From the NCBI RefSeq assembly GCF_019059575.1, contig NW_024882991.1:62001-126000 (forward strand): DNA of 64,000 nt, given 5' to 3'. Origin of the DNA: Amphibalanus amphitrite (taxonomy: Eukaryota; Arthropoda; Thecostraca; Balanomorpha; Balanidae). Under the pieces are notes generated by a model, which saw only the letters and a list, made by a program, of their open reading frames with translations, had not been told where the DNA came from and did no database searches. The number at the start of each line of letters is the position of its first letter. Within the stretch, counting starts at the first letter, position 1. Shown here one piece after another: positions 12,401 to 21,999 of the stretch. The translations under genes and the position numbers were made by a program.

Positions 12401-12780
12401 GACACGTCGGTCACAAAGGGCAGCTTGGGGGCACGTCAGGTCACAGTGGTCAACTTATGGTCATCACAGAGCTCAACTGGGGATCTTCTGGGACATGTCA
12501 GGTCACAGAGTTCAGCTTGGGGTCATCAGAGAGGTTACAGAGGTCACTTAGAGGTTACAGAGGTCATATGGGACACATGAGGTCCCAGAGGTCAAGTTGG
12601 GGTCATCACAGAGCTCAAATGGAGGTCATCTGGGACATGCCAGGTCACAGAGGTCAGCTTCGAGTTATCAGAGCTAAATTGGAGGTCACGGAGGTCATCT
12701 GGGACATGTCAGGTCAAAAAGGTCAACTTGGGGGTCATCACAGAGCTCATTGGAGGTTATGGGGGTCATCTGGGACACGT
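9416..12780 (+). repeat. GGTCA minisatellite, right arm of inverted duplication
   Basis: The reverse-complement counterpart of 1-5055. The consensus core reads roughly CATCTGGGACACGTCAGGTCA, then CAGAGGTCAACTTGGGGTCA, then TCAGAGAGCTCAATTGGAGG. Most units hold AGGTCACAGAGGTCA, two direct AGGTCA hexamers separated by three bases. The array stops sharply at GGGACACGT (12772-12780), where unrelated sequence (TTTTGGAATCGGGAG) begins. Open frames in it are by-products of the repeat. Confidence 0.95.
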
Positions 12781-15480
12781 TTTTGGAATCGGGAGAATTT
12801 TGGGGGATGACCCTTGCAACGTCCAAGACCTTAGACCACCATTATGGACCATTTTTAACACTCTTGCAGCTTGCTGCCTCGCTGGCATGGATGGACAGGA
12901 TGGAGGCCTCATAGACGACCTGTCAGTTCAAGCTCTGTAACTTGCATTAGCATCAACGGATTGCAACAAAATTTTCAGGATCTCAAGTTCAAACAATTTT
13001 ACACGTAGGTACCATGTAAATTTCGAGAAATGACACGAATGACCTGTAACCTCTTCCCCAAGGCAAGGTCAACTTGCGACACTGACACTACTAACTACTT
13101 ACGACTGCTATTTCAATTTTGTAAGTTGTGTCGCAAATCAAGCAACGTGCAATACATTAAAATTACAATAACCCACACCAAAACACACTATACCTACCAA
13201 ATCAAGTTCTTCAGCACCCCTAAGGCCAGTGCACCGGCACGGGGCACGTCCAAGGTCAAATGGATTTTCGGTTTGTTATTTTCATCAAGGTTTTGATAGG
13301 TGCTCGCACGGTAGCCATGTTGGGATAGGTGAATTAAAGGTTAAATTATTTAAATATTTTAAAATAATTTAAGACCTGCCAAGCCTAACAATACGCAGAA
13401 TAATAACCAAAATTAAAAATTGTATTGGGATAAAAATTTATATGTGAATCGAAAGGGTCCGCTAAAAATGACCTTGACCTTTGACCCGTCATTTCTCCGT
13501 AGTTTGACCTTGCCAAAACAAGAAAAACCAGCAGTAGCATCTCCAACATTGGTTGCATCATTGAGCAAAAAATTATTGAAATCTAAGGGGTCCTCCTTTC
13601 TCACCTGACCACGTGGTCACTTCCACTTCCTGTATTACACATACGTGACCTTGATTCTGACCTTTGACCTACTATATATCAGTTCGTGCTGCTTGCCAAA
13701 GTAAGATACTGATATTTTTGAAATCAACTCTTCATGGACTATAGTTGTACCAATTTTTACGAGAATCCAAAGGGTCCGCCGAGAATGACCTTGAACTTTG
13801 ACCTAAGATTCCTCAGTTCTTAGGGGGTGCCAAGCCTAGGTGATTTATTTTCATAATAAGCATGTCCTGCTCTATCTATCCTGTTAATTTAAATCGATTC
13901 TGAGGGGTCCGTTTTTGTCATTTTTTCCACGAATGTGGTGCTGGAATCCGAATCCGAATTTGAAGCCAACTTTATGAACGTCGCTATTTTGCGTTTGTAT
14001 TCTCGTGGTGGCATTCTTGGCGCGCTCACAGAATGTCAAGGCCAGCCATATTTCAAAGCAACGCAGTAGGTTAAAAATGCATTTTTGATGACGTATAAAT
14101 ACAGGAAAGCATGAACTATTTTGCGTATTTTTTCAACCTATTGCAATCATCTAATGTAGTTCTGGTCATTTATTATGCACAGCTACACTCCAACAAAATC
14201 GCTCGTAAGTTCGCTGAAAAAACATCAAATTTGATTTAGAAGGCCTAATACCTTACATCATCAAACCATGCCTAGCATGTGCTATCCTTTTATTTTACGT
14301 GCTTAGGGGCTAGGATGACCTTGACCTCAAATGTGTGAGGCGAGGTCACGAGTGTTTACCTTGGTGTTTACGGCTATCAGTGACATCTCGCGGTGATAAA
14401 TGCAATGCCCGTTTCAAATTTGAGACGCCGTTCCGTGCTTCTATCCTCAGGACACTGACATTGAAATCCTTCTCCTCCACGCCGCAACCCCCTCCAGGCT
14501 GGACAGGCAACTTTATCTCATGCGGGCTGCTCCCTTGGAGAGGCACCGCTGCTCCCGAGGGAGCGCACCCCGTAGCCGGGTGCAGAGAGTGCTTGGGGGC
14601 TGGTCGGCCTGTCCATTCGGACGGGCTCAGCCCCGGCGACTCTCTAGGATGTCTGCCCAGACCAATGTCTCCCCCTAATTCCTATCCTTCCGGCTCTGAA
14701 ATGGTCTTGTCAGACCGAAAGGGCCTAACCCAACAAAACAAACAACCAATTTTGAGAACATATTGCGGATGGGCCATGCCGGCCATGCCAGGGGGCTTAT
14801 AACGGCTCGTGTTTGCAAGAGGCGCAGTTTCATTTCATTTCCTCTCTTGATTTCCTCTTCATTTCCTGATTTCCTCTCATTGACTGTAGACTTTTAATGA
14901 AGATGTTGCGAGTGCAGAGTAACGAGTTTGACCTACCTATAGGTCACGGATGTAAAATAAAAACACAAGTTTGATTGATGCAGCCTATCACTGATATCGA
15001 TTGCTGGGAGAGGTAATCCCAAGGTAATATCCAAAGGTCTGTGAAGCGTTGTTACAGGGGCGTAATCACTCCTCAAAAAATGGGCTGGAAATAACTCCCT
15101 CCGGGGGCGGCATCAAATGCCAAGGGAAGGGCGGCACTTGTGTTTCGGGAGCCAGAGGTGAGTACCTGAGGGCATTTACTGTGTCGCTGTTGTGTGTCAA
15201 ATTCTTACGCTTTGTGAAATACGAACAATAATCAGCAGTCAACTGACTACACGTACAAGGGGCAGACGCAAAGAACACGCCACAGCTCTGGTGTTCGAGA
15301 TACTGGTACTTTATGCGGTAGATATGCATGCGTAAGATGGGTGGTCACTGGTCAGCCCGCTGCTGGCAGTTTGACTTTGCTACTACGCACCGGATTGATA
15401 AATGATAGGCACACTCTTCAAGTTCACTTCATTCAGGTGAGTTCAATTGCAATGGGATCTGACCATGGGCGTCGAAAGCG
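12781..15480. other. Gene-free AT-rich interval with old repeat fragments
   Basis: No convincing gene on either strand. Two similar stretches, around 13440-13520 and 13755-13835, share the sequence (A)AAGGGTCCGCYRARAATGACC and then CTT-rich TGACC words. Both neighbourhoods carry GCCAAGCCTA phrases, so they look like two fragments of one old repeat family. A GC-rich segment at 14500-14755 ends in an A-rich AACCCAACAAAACAAACAAC tail, consistent with a truncated retroposon end, but no coding sequence supports a class. Confidence 0.5.
13658..13670. promoter_or_regulatory. Perfect DR1-type nuclear receptor motif
   Basis: TGACCTTTGACCT is two direct TGACCT hexamers one base apart, the DR1 arrangement bound by RXR/USP- and HNF4-type receptors. 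There is no nearby gene start to regulate, so function is unproven. It may simply reflect the TGACC-rich repeat families of this genome. Confidence 0.35.
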
Positions 15481-16963
15481 GGGGGGGGCCTCAGCGGTCT
15501 CTAAGGGCCCTTACCGGCCTCAGGGCCCTTACCGGCCAGAGCGTCCTAACCAGCCTGAGGGGCCTTACCGGTCCATTAGGGGCCAGCTCTAGGGGCCCCA
15601 GGCCACACCCGTCTGTGACGGTCCCACACCAATTTCTTTGAGGGCCCCGTAATGGCGACTGATAGCCCTCACCGGCGCCTCTGAGGGCCTAAACAGGTCC
15701 CGAAGGTCCCCCACACGGGCACGAGGGGCCCTGTGGCGCCAATTGGCCGTTGAGGGTTTACTGACCATATTTCTGTCATATTTCGACTCAGAAGTGCCCC
15801 ACAGGGCTCGTAAGGACATCCCATGGGCCCCTGAGTAGCCACACTAAGTTCTCCATAAAGGCCCTACGCCACCTTCTGAGTGTCCCTTGCTGGCTTCTGA
15901 GGGCCCTTACCGGCCTATTACGGGCCACCTCTAGTGGCCTCGAACCCGCCTGTGATAGCCCCACACAAATTTCTGAGGGCCCATAACGGCGACGCTGAGG
16001 GCCCTCACCGGCGCCTATGAGGTCCCAAACCGGCGTATCTGAGGGTCCCCCCCCAACTCTGACGGCCTACACCAGTGTCTCTAAAGGCCCTGTATCGGCG
16101 GTTCTGAGGGCCCCACACCAGTGGCTCTGACGGCCTCACACTGGTGACTCGGAGGGTACCAGCAGCATCTGAGAAAACCATGCCGGTGTTTAAGGACCCC
16201 ACAGGGCTCCTCAAGGCACCACCGACTTCTGAAATCCCCTTGTCGGCTTATGAAGGGTCCACAACAGCAGCTCGCGCCTCTGATGGCCCTGTGTCTCTGA
16301 GGGACTCCACATTGGCGCCTGTGAAGGGCTTCACCGGCGACTGTGCAGGTCCTACACCGGCGCTTCTGAGTGCCCCCACACTGCCACCTCTGAGGGCCTC
16401 ATACCAGTGCTTCTGAGGGCCCCACGCTGGCACTCCTGAGGGCCCCACACCGTGCCTCTTTAGGACCTTTATCAGCGGCTCTGAGGACCCAACATCGGCG
16501 CCTCTGAGGGCCCCACACCAGCGCATCTGACGGCCACCCACCGGTGACTTTTGAGTGCCCTACATCGGCGACTCTGAGGGCCCCACCGGCGTCTGAAAGT
16601 ATTGTGCCGGTCTCTAAGGACCCCACAGAGCTTCTGAAGGTATCGCCGGCCTATGGGAGCCCTTTGCTGGCCTGAGGGCCTTTGCTGGTCTCTGAGAGCC
16701 CCCTGCCGGCTTGTAAGGGGTTCAGACCAGCAGCTCTAGCCTCTATCCCTATGGGCCCCACATTCGTCTGTGACGGCCCCACACCAGTGTCTCTGAGGGC
16801 CCACAACGGCGCCTGTGAGGAACCTCACTGGCGTCTCTCAGGGCCTCACACTAGCACTTCTGAGGGTCCACACCGGCACCTCTTTGGCCTCAGTCAGCGT
16901 ATTCATAATACCTCTGAGGACCCCACAATAATGCTTCCGAACCGGTCCTACCGAAGGCACCAC
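15480..16963. repeat. CTGAGGGCCCCACACCGGCG minisatellite, first part
   Basis: Degenerate tandem repeats with a period of about 25-35 bases built around TCTGAGGGCCCCACACCGGC, with GGCCC and CCGGC in nearly every unit. Open frames on both strands encode proline- and glycine-rich monotony and are not treated as genes. The array is interrupted at 16964 by the TTAA-flanked element and resumes at 17855. Confidence 0.85.
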
Positions 16964-16967
16964 TTAA

Positions 16968-17850
16968 CCCTCGCCCGTATAGGGGGGGGGGGGGTCGAAC
17001 GGACCCCCCCCCCATGGTTTTTCGCGAATACATCGCGTAAAAAGCGGCCGATCGCGACAACACATTGAGTACCCTCGTGTTTATTAGTTTTACACCTACC
17101 CTAGAAATTGCATGACCCTGACTCAAATGACCTTTGACCTGTGACCTACTTTTCGAGACCATGTTCGGCCGGAATCGCGATTCGGCTGATGTCGGCTCGC
17201 ATTAGCTGCGCGTTTGCAGTCTTTTCGTGGTTTCAAGCTTTCAAACATGGGATATGATGTTGCTCCCATGCATTAGGGTGGGTGTCAAGGTCACCGGAAG
17301 GTCAGGTCAGGTCATTGACCTTTGATGACCTCGGTTCACTTTTTCGAGTTTTACATGTTTCTAGGCTAGTTTTTTTTTTTTAGCTGAACTCGAATTTAGC
17401 AACCATATGAACATTTACCAAGTAGTTTTGGTGCCTTCGTAATATGTTACGAAGCTGTCAGAGGCGGTTGCCACCTACTACGAATACCCGGCAAAACCCT
17501 TACTGGTTGACCTGACCTGACCTGACTCGACCTGGCCTAAATGCATTAAGACAAAAACTAGCATGATATTCGTAATCAGCACCCTAAAACCCCCATAGTA
17601 ACCACGTTTTACGACGTTCTAACTGGTCCCGATTTTCCCGACTTTTGGGTCATTGACCTGACCTGGAAGGTCAACCGATAATCTAGGACCTTAAAATTGG
17701 GTATCATCGGCTTCCTCTCGTCACGGGCAACACGCTCGTTTTTTCCGCGAAGCTCTAGGTCGATCAGGGGCGAAACGGCAAGGGGGGCCAACGGACCCCC
17801 CCCCCCCCTTATACGTTCGTGGCTGGAAAAAACACCAATACGGGCGAGGG
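16968..17850. mobile_element. piggyBac-like MITE (TTAA target), copy A
   Basis: The left end CCCTCGCCCGTATAGG and right end CCAATACGGGCGAGGG are inverted repeats (15 of 16-17 positions agree). The left flank is TTAA (16964-16967) and the right flank TCAA (17851-17854), a TTAA target duplication with one change. Ends beginning CCC next to TTAA are the hallmark of the piggyBac superfamily. No transposase frame is present in the 883 bases, so it is non-autonomous. Just inside each end lies a poly-G run, a short spacer (TCGAACGGA or CCAACGGA) and a poly-C run, which could fold into hairpins. It splits the minisatellite, whose GAAGGCACCAC phrase lies on both sides. Confidence 0.8.
17128..17147. 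promoter_or_regulatory. Triple TGACCT cluster inside MITE copy A
   Basis: TGACCTTTGACCTGTGACCT holds three direct TGACCT hexamers with spacings of one and two bases (DR1 then DR2). It could let the mobile element spread receptor-binding sites. This is sequence-level inference only. Confidence 0.35.
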
Positions 17851-17854
17851 TCAA

Positions 17855-18380
17855 GTCCTTTATCACCTCGCTAAGCTTCAATCCCATACCGGCCTTCGGA
17901 AGGCACCACGCCAGTGCACTCACTGCCCCACACGGGCAACTGTAAAGGCTTCACACTGACCTCTCTTGAGTCTCACACCGGTGCCTTCCTCTGAGGGTCC
18001 CATACCGGCTCATTGCCCACGGCCCGGCCACTCACCGGTGATGCTGAGAGTCCTCACCGGTGACTCTGAGGGTCCTACACTGAAGACTCTGGAAGCTCCC
18101 ACCAGCTTCTAAGAGCACCACGCGACGCCGGCCTCTGAGGGTATCACGCCAAAACCTCAACGGATCACACACCCGCCTGTGAGAGCACCACGCCGACGCC
18201 TCTGAGAACCTCAAAGGGCTTGACCAGTGCATCTCTGAGGGCGTAACACTGGCATTTTAAGGCACCACACTGGTCTTTGGGTGCCCAACGCACAGGCCTT
18301 CTGAAAGCAGTACGCAACTTTTAAGCAGCCACGCTTAACTCTCAGAGCCCCACACCGGCCTCTGATGGCCCCTAAGCTTT
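17855..18380. repeat. CTGAGGGCCCCACACCGGCG minisatellite, second part
   Basis: Continuation of the 15480-16963 array after the MITE, with the same TCTGAGGGTCCCACACCGG units. It fades out near CGGCCTCTGATGGCCCC at 18356-18372. Confidence 0.8.
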
Positions 18381-18955
18381 CGAGCCTGCCTAAAGAGGAC
18401 CCATTCCAGGCGTGAGCCTGCAGGACGGGATCCAGCTAAAGACCTCACCCACTCAAGGGCCCCACAGTAGACCGAGGACTCTTTCAAGTGCTCAGCTTTA
18501 CTCTTGAGTCTTGCTGCGCGCTCAGGGCACTACTCGTTGGCTCGGAATGTTTACATCAAGCAATCACACAGGGCCTTTTCGCGGCTTCGATGGTTGTTTG
18601 CGATCAGAGCGTCTCACCTGACGCTCTCATGGGCTGAATTCGCATAAGCGAATCCCTTAGACTTATCGAGCCCAAAATGTAACACTTTGTGTTGGACAGC
18701 ATACAGAGCCCGCCAAAACGTGCGCACGTCCTTCGTTTGCGCACGTTAAGAGTAGCAACCAAACTGTGATACTTAGGCATGGAATTATGAATCCCCCGGT
18801 CCGCACGATGTTCACCTATCGGAGACGTTTCAGCACAATTCGCCAAGTCAATGCGTAGTTATTATATGTAAACAGCAGCAATTTAAGCACCCCTGACTGA
18901 GCTATCGCAAATATTCGCCAGGGTTAGGGGCGAAAAACGCCCCCCGGGCCAGCGA
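18381..18955. other. Interval with no recognisable feature
   Basis: Mixed-composition DNA between two minisatellites. Only short open frames occur on either strand, with no splice-bounded exon or known domain. I see nothing assignable. Confidence 0.4.
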
Positions 18956-19680
18956 GGGCTAGCATTCCGGGGAGAGGTGGCACAGCACCTGACGAGAGCA
19001 GCACAGACGTCGATGGAGCGTTATAGGGAGGGGCGAATCATTAAACCTTTTGACGCATTCTGGGAAGGGGAGGCGCGTAAGGGCAGAAAGGCGTCTGGGG
19101 AGGGGCGGCACGTAGCGGCGGCAAGGTGCCTTGGGAGGGTGGCGCCGACTGCGATAGAGCATTGTGGGGAGTGGCGGCTTGTTGAGGGCGGCGGGGTGTT
19201 GTGGCGAGGGGCGGCACATAGTGGGCGCCAAGATACTCTGGGGAGGGCGGCAAGGCGTTTATGGAGGGCGGCACAGACGGTGGTAAAGCGTTGTGGGGAG
19301 GGGCGGCACATTTGGGGCGGCGGGGTTTGTGGTGAGGGGCGCCACATAGAGGGCGCCAAGGCACTTCGGGGGGGGGGGGGGGGGATGGGCGCACATATGG
19401 CGATAGAGCATAGGGCGGCTTATTGAGGGCGGCGGGAAGTTGTGGCGAGGGCAGCACATAGAGAGCGCCGAGGTACTCTGGGGAGGGCGACACAGACGGC
19501 GATAGAGCTATATGCGGAGGGGCGACACATTGAGTACGGCGGGGTTCTGTGAGGGGCGGCACATGAGAGCTCCGAGGAACTTGAGGGGAAGTCGGTGCGG
19601 AGGGGCGGAAGGACATCTGGGAGGGGCGGCATGTAGAGGGCACCTAGTTATTTTAGTGAGGAGCGGCACGTTGAGGTCAG
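18956..19680. repeat. GGGGAGGGGCGGCACATAGA minisatellite
   Basis: G-rich tandem array of about 30-60 base units such as GGGGAGGGGCGGCACA followed by TAGAGGGCGCCAAGG or GACGGCGATAGAGC, including a 16-17 base poly-G run at about 19368-19384. Open frames on both strands (proline-rich or glycine/arginine-rich) are by-products. Confidence 0.85.
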
Positions 19681-20313
19681 GCGTATAGTGGACCGAGCAG
19701 TGCCGTTTCTTTTTTCTTGGTTTTGAAGTCCGCGAGTCCCGCAATTGTAGCTTTCCTCTACCGGGGGCGGCATTTCAGCATCCCAAAAATGGGCTGGAAT
19801 TTCCAGCGTTCCAGCGCGGTGGTTACGCCCATGCGTTGTTATTTCGTTCTTGAGGTAACTTTTGACCTGATGACCTGACATTGAATGACCTGAATTTCAA
19901 TAGGTATGAAATTTTGGTAGTCTACACGTAAAAGATATATGGTAATAATTAATAATTATACCAAAAACGCGACGGTATCCAACGATATAGGTATATCGAC
20001 GATAGGTATTTGCTTCCCTCTGAAGCATAAACACCAAAGTTTCAGGCTGTCCGGGACCCGTACGACATTTAACATTTGTACCTATAGGCCTACATGAATG
20101 CCGCACACTACGTCATCAGCATCGTGTCTCATAGAGAGCTCGGCAGCCTGTGGCAACGGTAACGCCTCCCGGTGGACGCATTCCCACGACTGTGACCGAA
20201 ACACAGCGCACGAATACCACCATTCTATTGTAGCCGAGACATATTGCATCCTGCACAAAACAGACCACATCGGAACGCATCACGCCCCTGTGAATGAAAC
20301 ACTTGGCGATTGA
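19681..20313. other. Upstream flank of the ionotropic receptor gene
   Basis: Non-coding, AT-rich at 19890-20060. TGACCTGATGACCTGACATT at 19863-19882 is another TGACC cluster. No TATA-type promoter is evident to me. CTCTTTGCCAG at 20330-20340, just after the possible start, could be a splice acceptor, so an upstream exon is possible but none was identified. Confidence 0.4.
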
Positions 20314-21999
20314 TTGGCATGGATTGTCTCTTTGCCAGTTCTGGGAGGCCTGGCCCGTGGTGTCTCTGATGACGCCCCGCCCACACCCCTGTGGGCTGTG
20401 ACGCCCACACACACCCCTGTGACGCCCACACACACCCCAGTGACGCCCCCCGTCCGCACACCCCCGGCCGCTCGGCTCAGTCGCTGTCCGGACGCCGTCG
20501 GGCGCGGAGGTGCCACCATGGAGCTCCCGGCTGGCCTGCAGTTCGTGGGCCAGCCGTGGACGGTCTCCTTCAACGCCTCCCTGGAGCCGGACGTGGTGGT
20601 CACCACGATGCACAACCCGCCGTTCGTGCTGATCCAGCGGCTAGCCAACGGGACGTTCCTCTACGACGGCTATCTGGTGCAGCTGTGGGAGCTGATAGCT
20701 GCCGAGCTCGGTCTGAGATATCGCATCGAGCCGCTGCTGTCTGGAGGGTTCGGCTCGGTTGGTGAGAACGGCACCTGGTCCGGCATGGTCGGGGAGCTCG
20801 CCTACGGGCGCGCCGATGTGGCGGTGACGGCTATCTACCTACGTCAGGACCGTGCCTCTGTGATCGACTACCTGGACTCGGTGGCCGTCGCCAGATCGTA
20901 CAGCACGTTCTACGTGCGGGCGGGAAAGGACGAGGGTCTGCCGCCGGTGACGGCCGAGCTGTTCGGCTCGCTCCTGCAGCCGCTACATGGCAGCGTGTGG
21001 TGGGCAGTGCTCGTCTCGCTCCTGGTGCTGGCACTTGTACTCCGCATCGCTCTCTTCTTTGGTCTCTCTGACCGCGTTCAAAGAACGACGAACATCTCCT
21101 CGAGGAGCGCTGGCCGTAAGAGAGAGTCTAGCGGAGAGCTGACCCAAGGACCAGTGGTTGACATGGGTCTCGGCTCGTGCCTTCTCTTCTCCTTCACATC
21201 ATTCGTCGGCCAGGGCTGGCCCGACCTGCCGCTGGGCACCCCAGCGCGGCTGGTAGCCGCCTCGTGCTGGGCACTGCGCACCATCATCTACACCAGCTAC
21301 ACGGCCAACCTGATCTCCCACATGGTGGTGCACTCGGTGGCGCTGCCGATCAGGAGTCTCAAGGAGTTCGCCGAGCAGCCCGGCTGGAGACTCGCCATCC
21401 AGCCCGGTCATGCCATCCTCAACGACTGGAGACGCAGCCGAGACCCGTACGAGCGGGAGCTCTACCGGCGCTCCGTCACCCGGCAGGGCTTCATCGAGAT
21501 CAACTTCAAGGGGGACAGTGTCTTCGAGCTCGTTCAGCCCAAGGTGATGACGTTTGTCAACTTTGACAAGGTGGTGTTTGCGCTGGGCCCGGAGGTGTGT
21601 CATCTGGTACCGATACCCGGTCTGACCGTCAAATCTAAAGACCTCTTCATGGGTATCTCCAAGCGCCGCCCTGCGCTTCGCCGCGCTATCAACGACATCT
21701 TGCTGAAGATGAAGGAGACTGGGATGCTGGCAGAGCTCAAAGCCCGCTGGATCAAGTCCAAGGATGAGATGTGCGTGATGAAGTCAGAGTACCAGCAGAT
21801 GTCTCTGGGAGATATGTTCGTCGTGCTGATCATCCTGCCGGTGGCGATGGTGGCGTGTGCGGGGATCTGCCTCATCGAGTGGGGCTGGTTCAGGTTCTCC
21901 CAGTCAGGGATGTACTCGAAGATTATCGGGAAGATGTCCGATTCCTTACTCGCGGTGGCGTTCCTGAAGTCCAGGCGCACGGAGATTCGTGGTAAATGA
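20314..21999 (+). CDS. Ionotropic receptor (variant ionotropic glutamate receptor), intronless
   Basis: Encodes 561 residues of the chemosensory ionotropic receptor (IR) family, ligand-gated cation channels of sensory membranes in protostomes. Order: a Thr/Pro-rich leader with repeated VTPTHTP (about 29-50), ligand-binding lobe S1 (about 93-225, with VVVTTMHNPPFVLI and an Arg-containing YLRQDRASVIDY segment), TM1 (about 227-249), pore loop (about 288-304, SFTSFVGQGWP), TM2 (about 310-337, containing the family signature SYTANL), lobe S2 (about 345-490), TM3 (about 501-523) and a short tail. There is no large amino-terminal domain, as in divergent IRs. Two starts are plausible. The upstream ATG gives a weak signal-peptide-like MAWIVSLPVLGGLARG. 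The ATG at 20518 sits in an excellent GCCACCATGG context but lacks a signal peptide. No introns are seen. Which IR subfamily it belongs to is not determined. Confidence 0.88.
   Translation: MAWIVSLPVLGGLARGVSDDAPPTPLWAVTPTHTPVTPTHTPVTPPVRTPPAARLSRCPDAVGRGGATMELPAGLQFVGQPWTVSFNASLEPDVVVTTMHNPPFVLIQRLANGTFLYDGYLVQLWELIAAELGLRYRIEPLLSGGFGSVGENGTWSGMVGELAYGRADVAVTAIYLRQDRASVIDYLDSVAVARSYSTFYVRAGKDEGLPPVTAELFGSLLQPLHGSVWWAVLVSLLVLALVLRIALFFGLSDRVQRTTNISSRSAGRKRESSGELTQGPVVDMGLGSCLLFSFTSFVGQGWPDLPLGTPARLVAASCWALRTIIYTSYTANLISHMVVHSVALPIRSLKEFAEQPGWRLAIQPGHAILNDWRRSRDPYERELYRRSVTRQGFIEINFKGDSVFELVQPKVMTFVNFDKVVFALGPEVCHLVPIPGLTVKSKDLFMGISKRRPALRRAINDILLKMKETGMLAELKARWIKSKDEMCVMKSEYQQMSLGDMFVVLIILPVAMVACAGICLIEWGWFRFSQSGMYSKIIGKMSDSLLAVAFLKSRRTEIRGK

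Noticed and set aside
1..12780. CRISPR array interpretation of the regular repeats
   Set aside because: Units are directly abutting, degenerate and without unique spacers, and the DNA is eukaryotic.
19041..19643. 200-codon minus-strand Pro-rich frame
   Set aside because: It lies entirely inside the G-rich minisatellite and several other frames are equally open.
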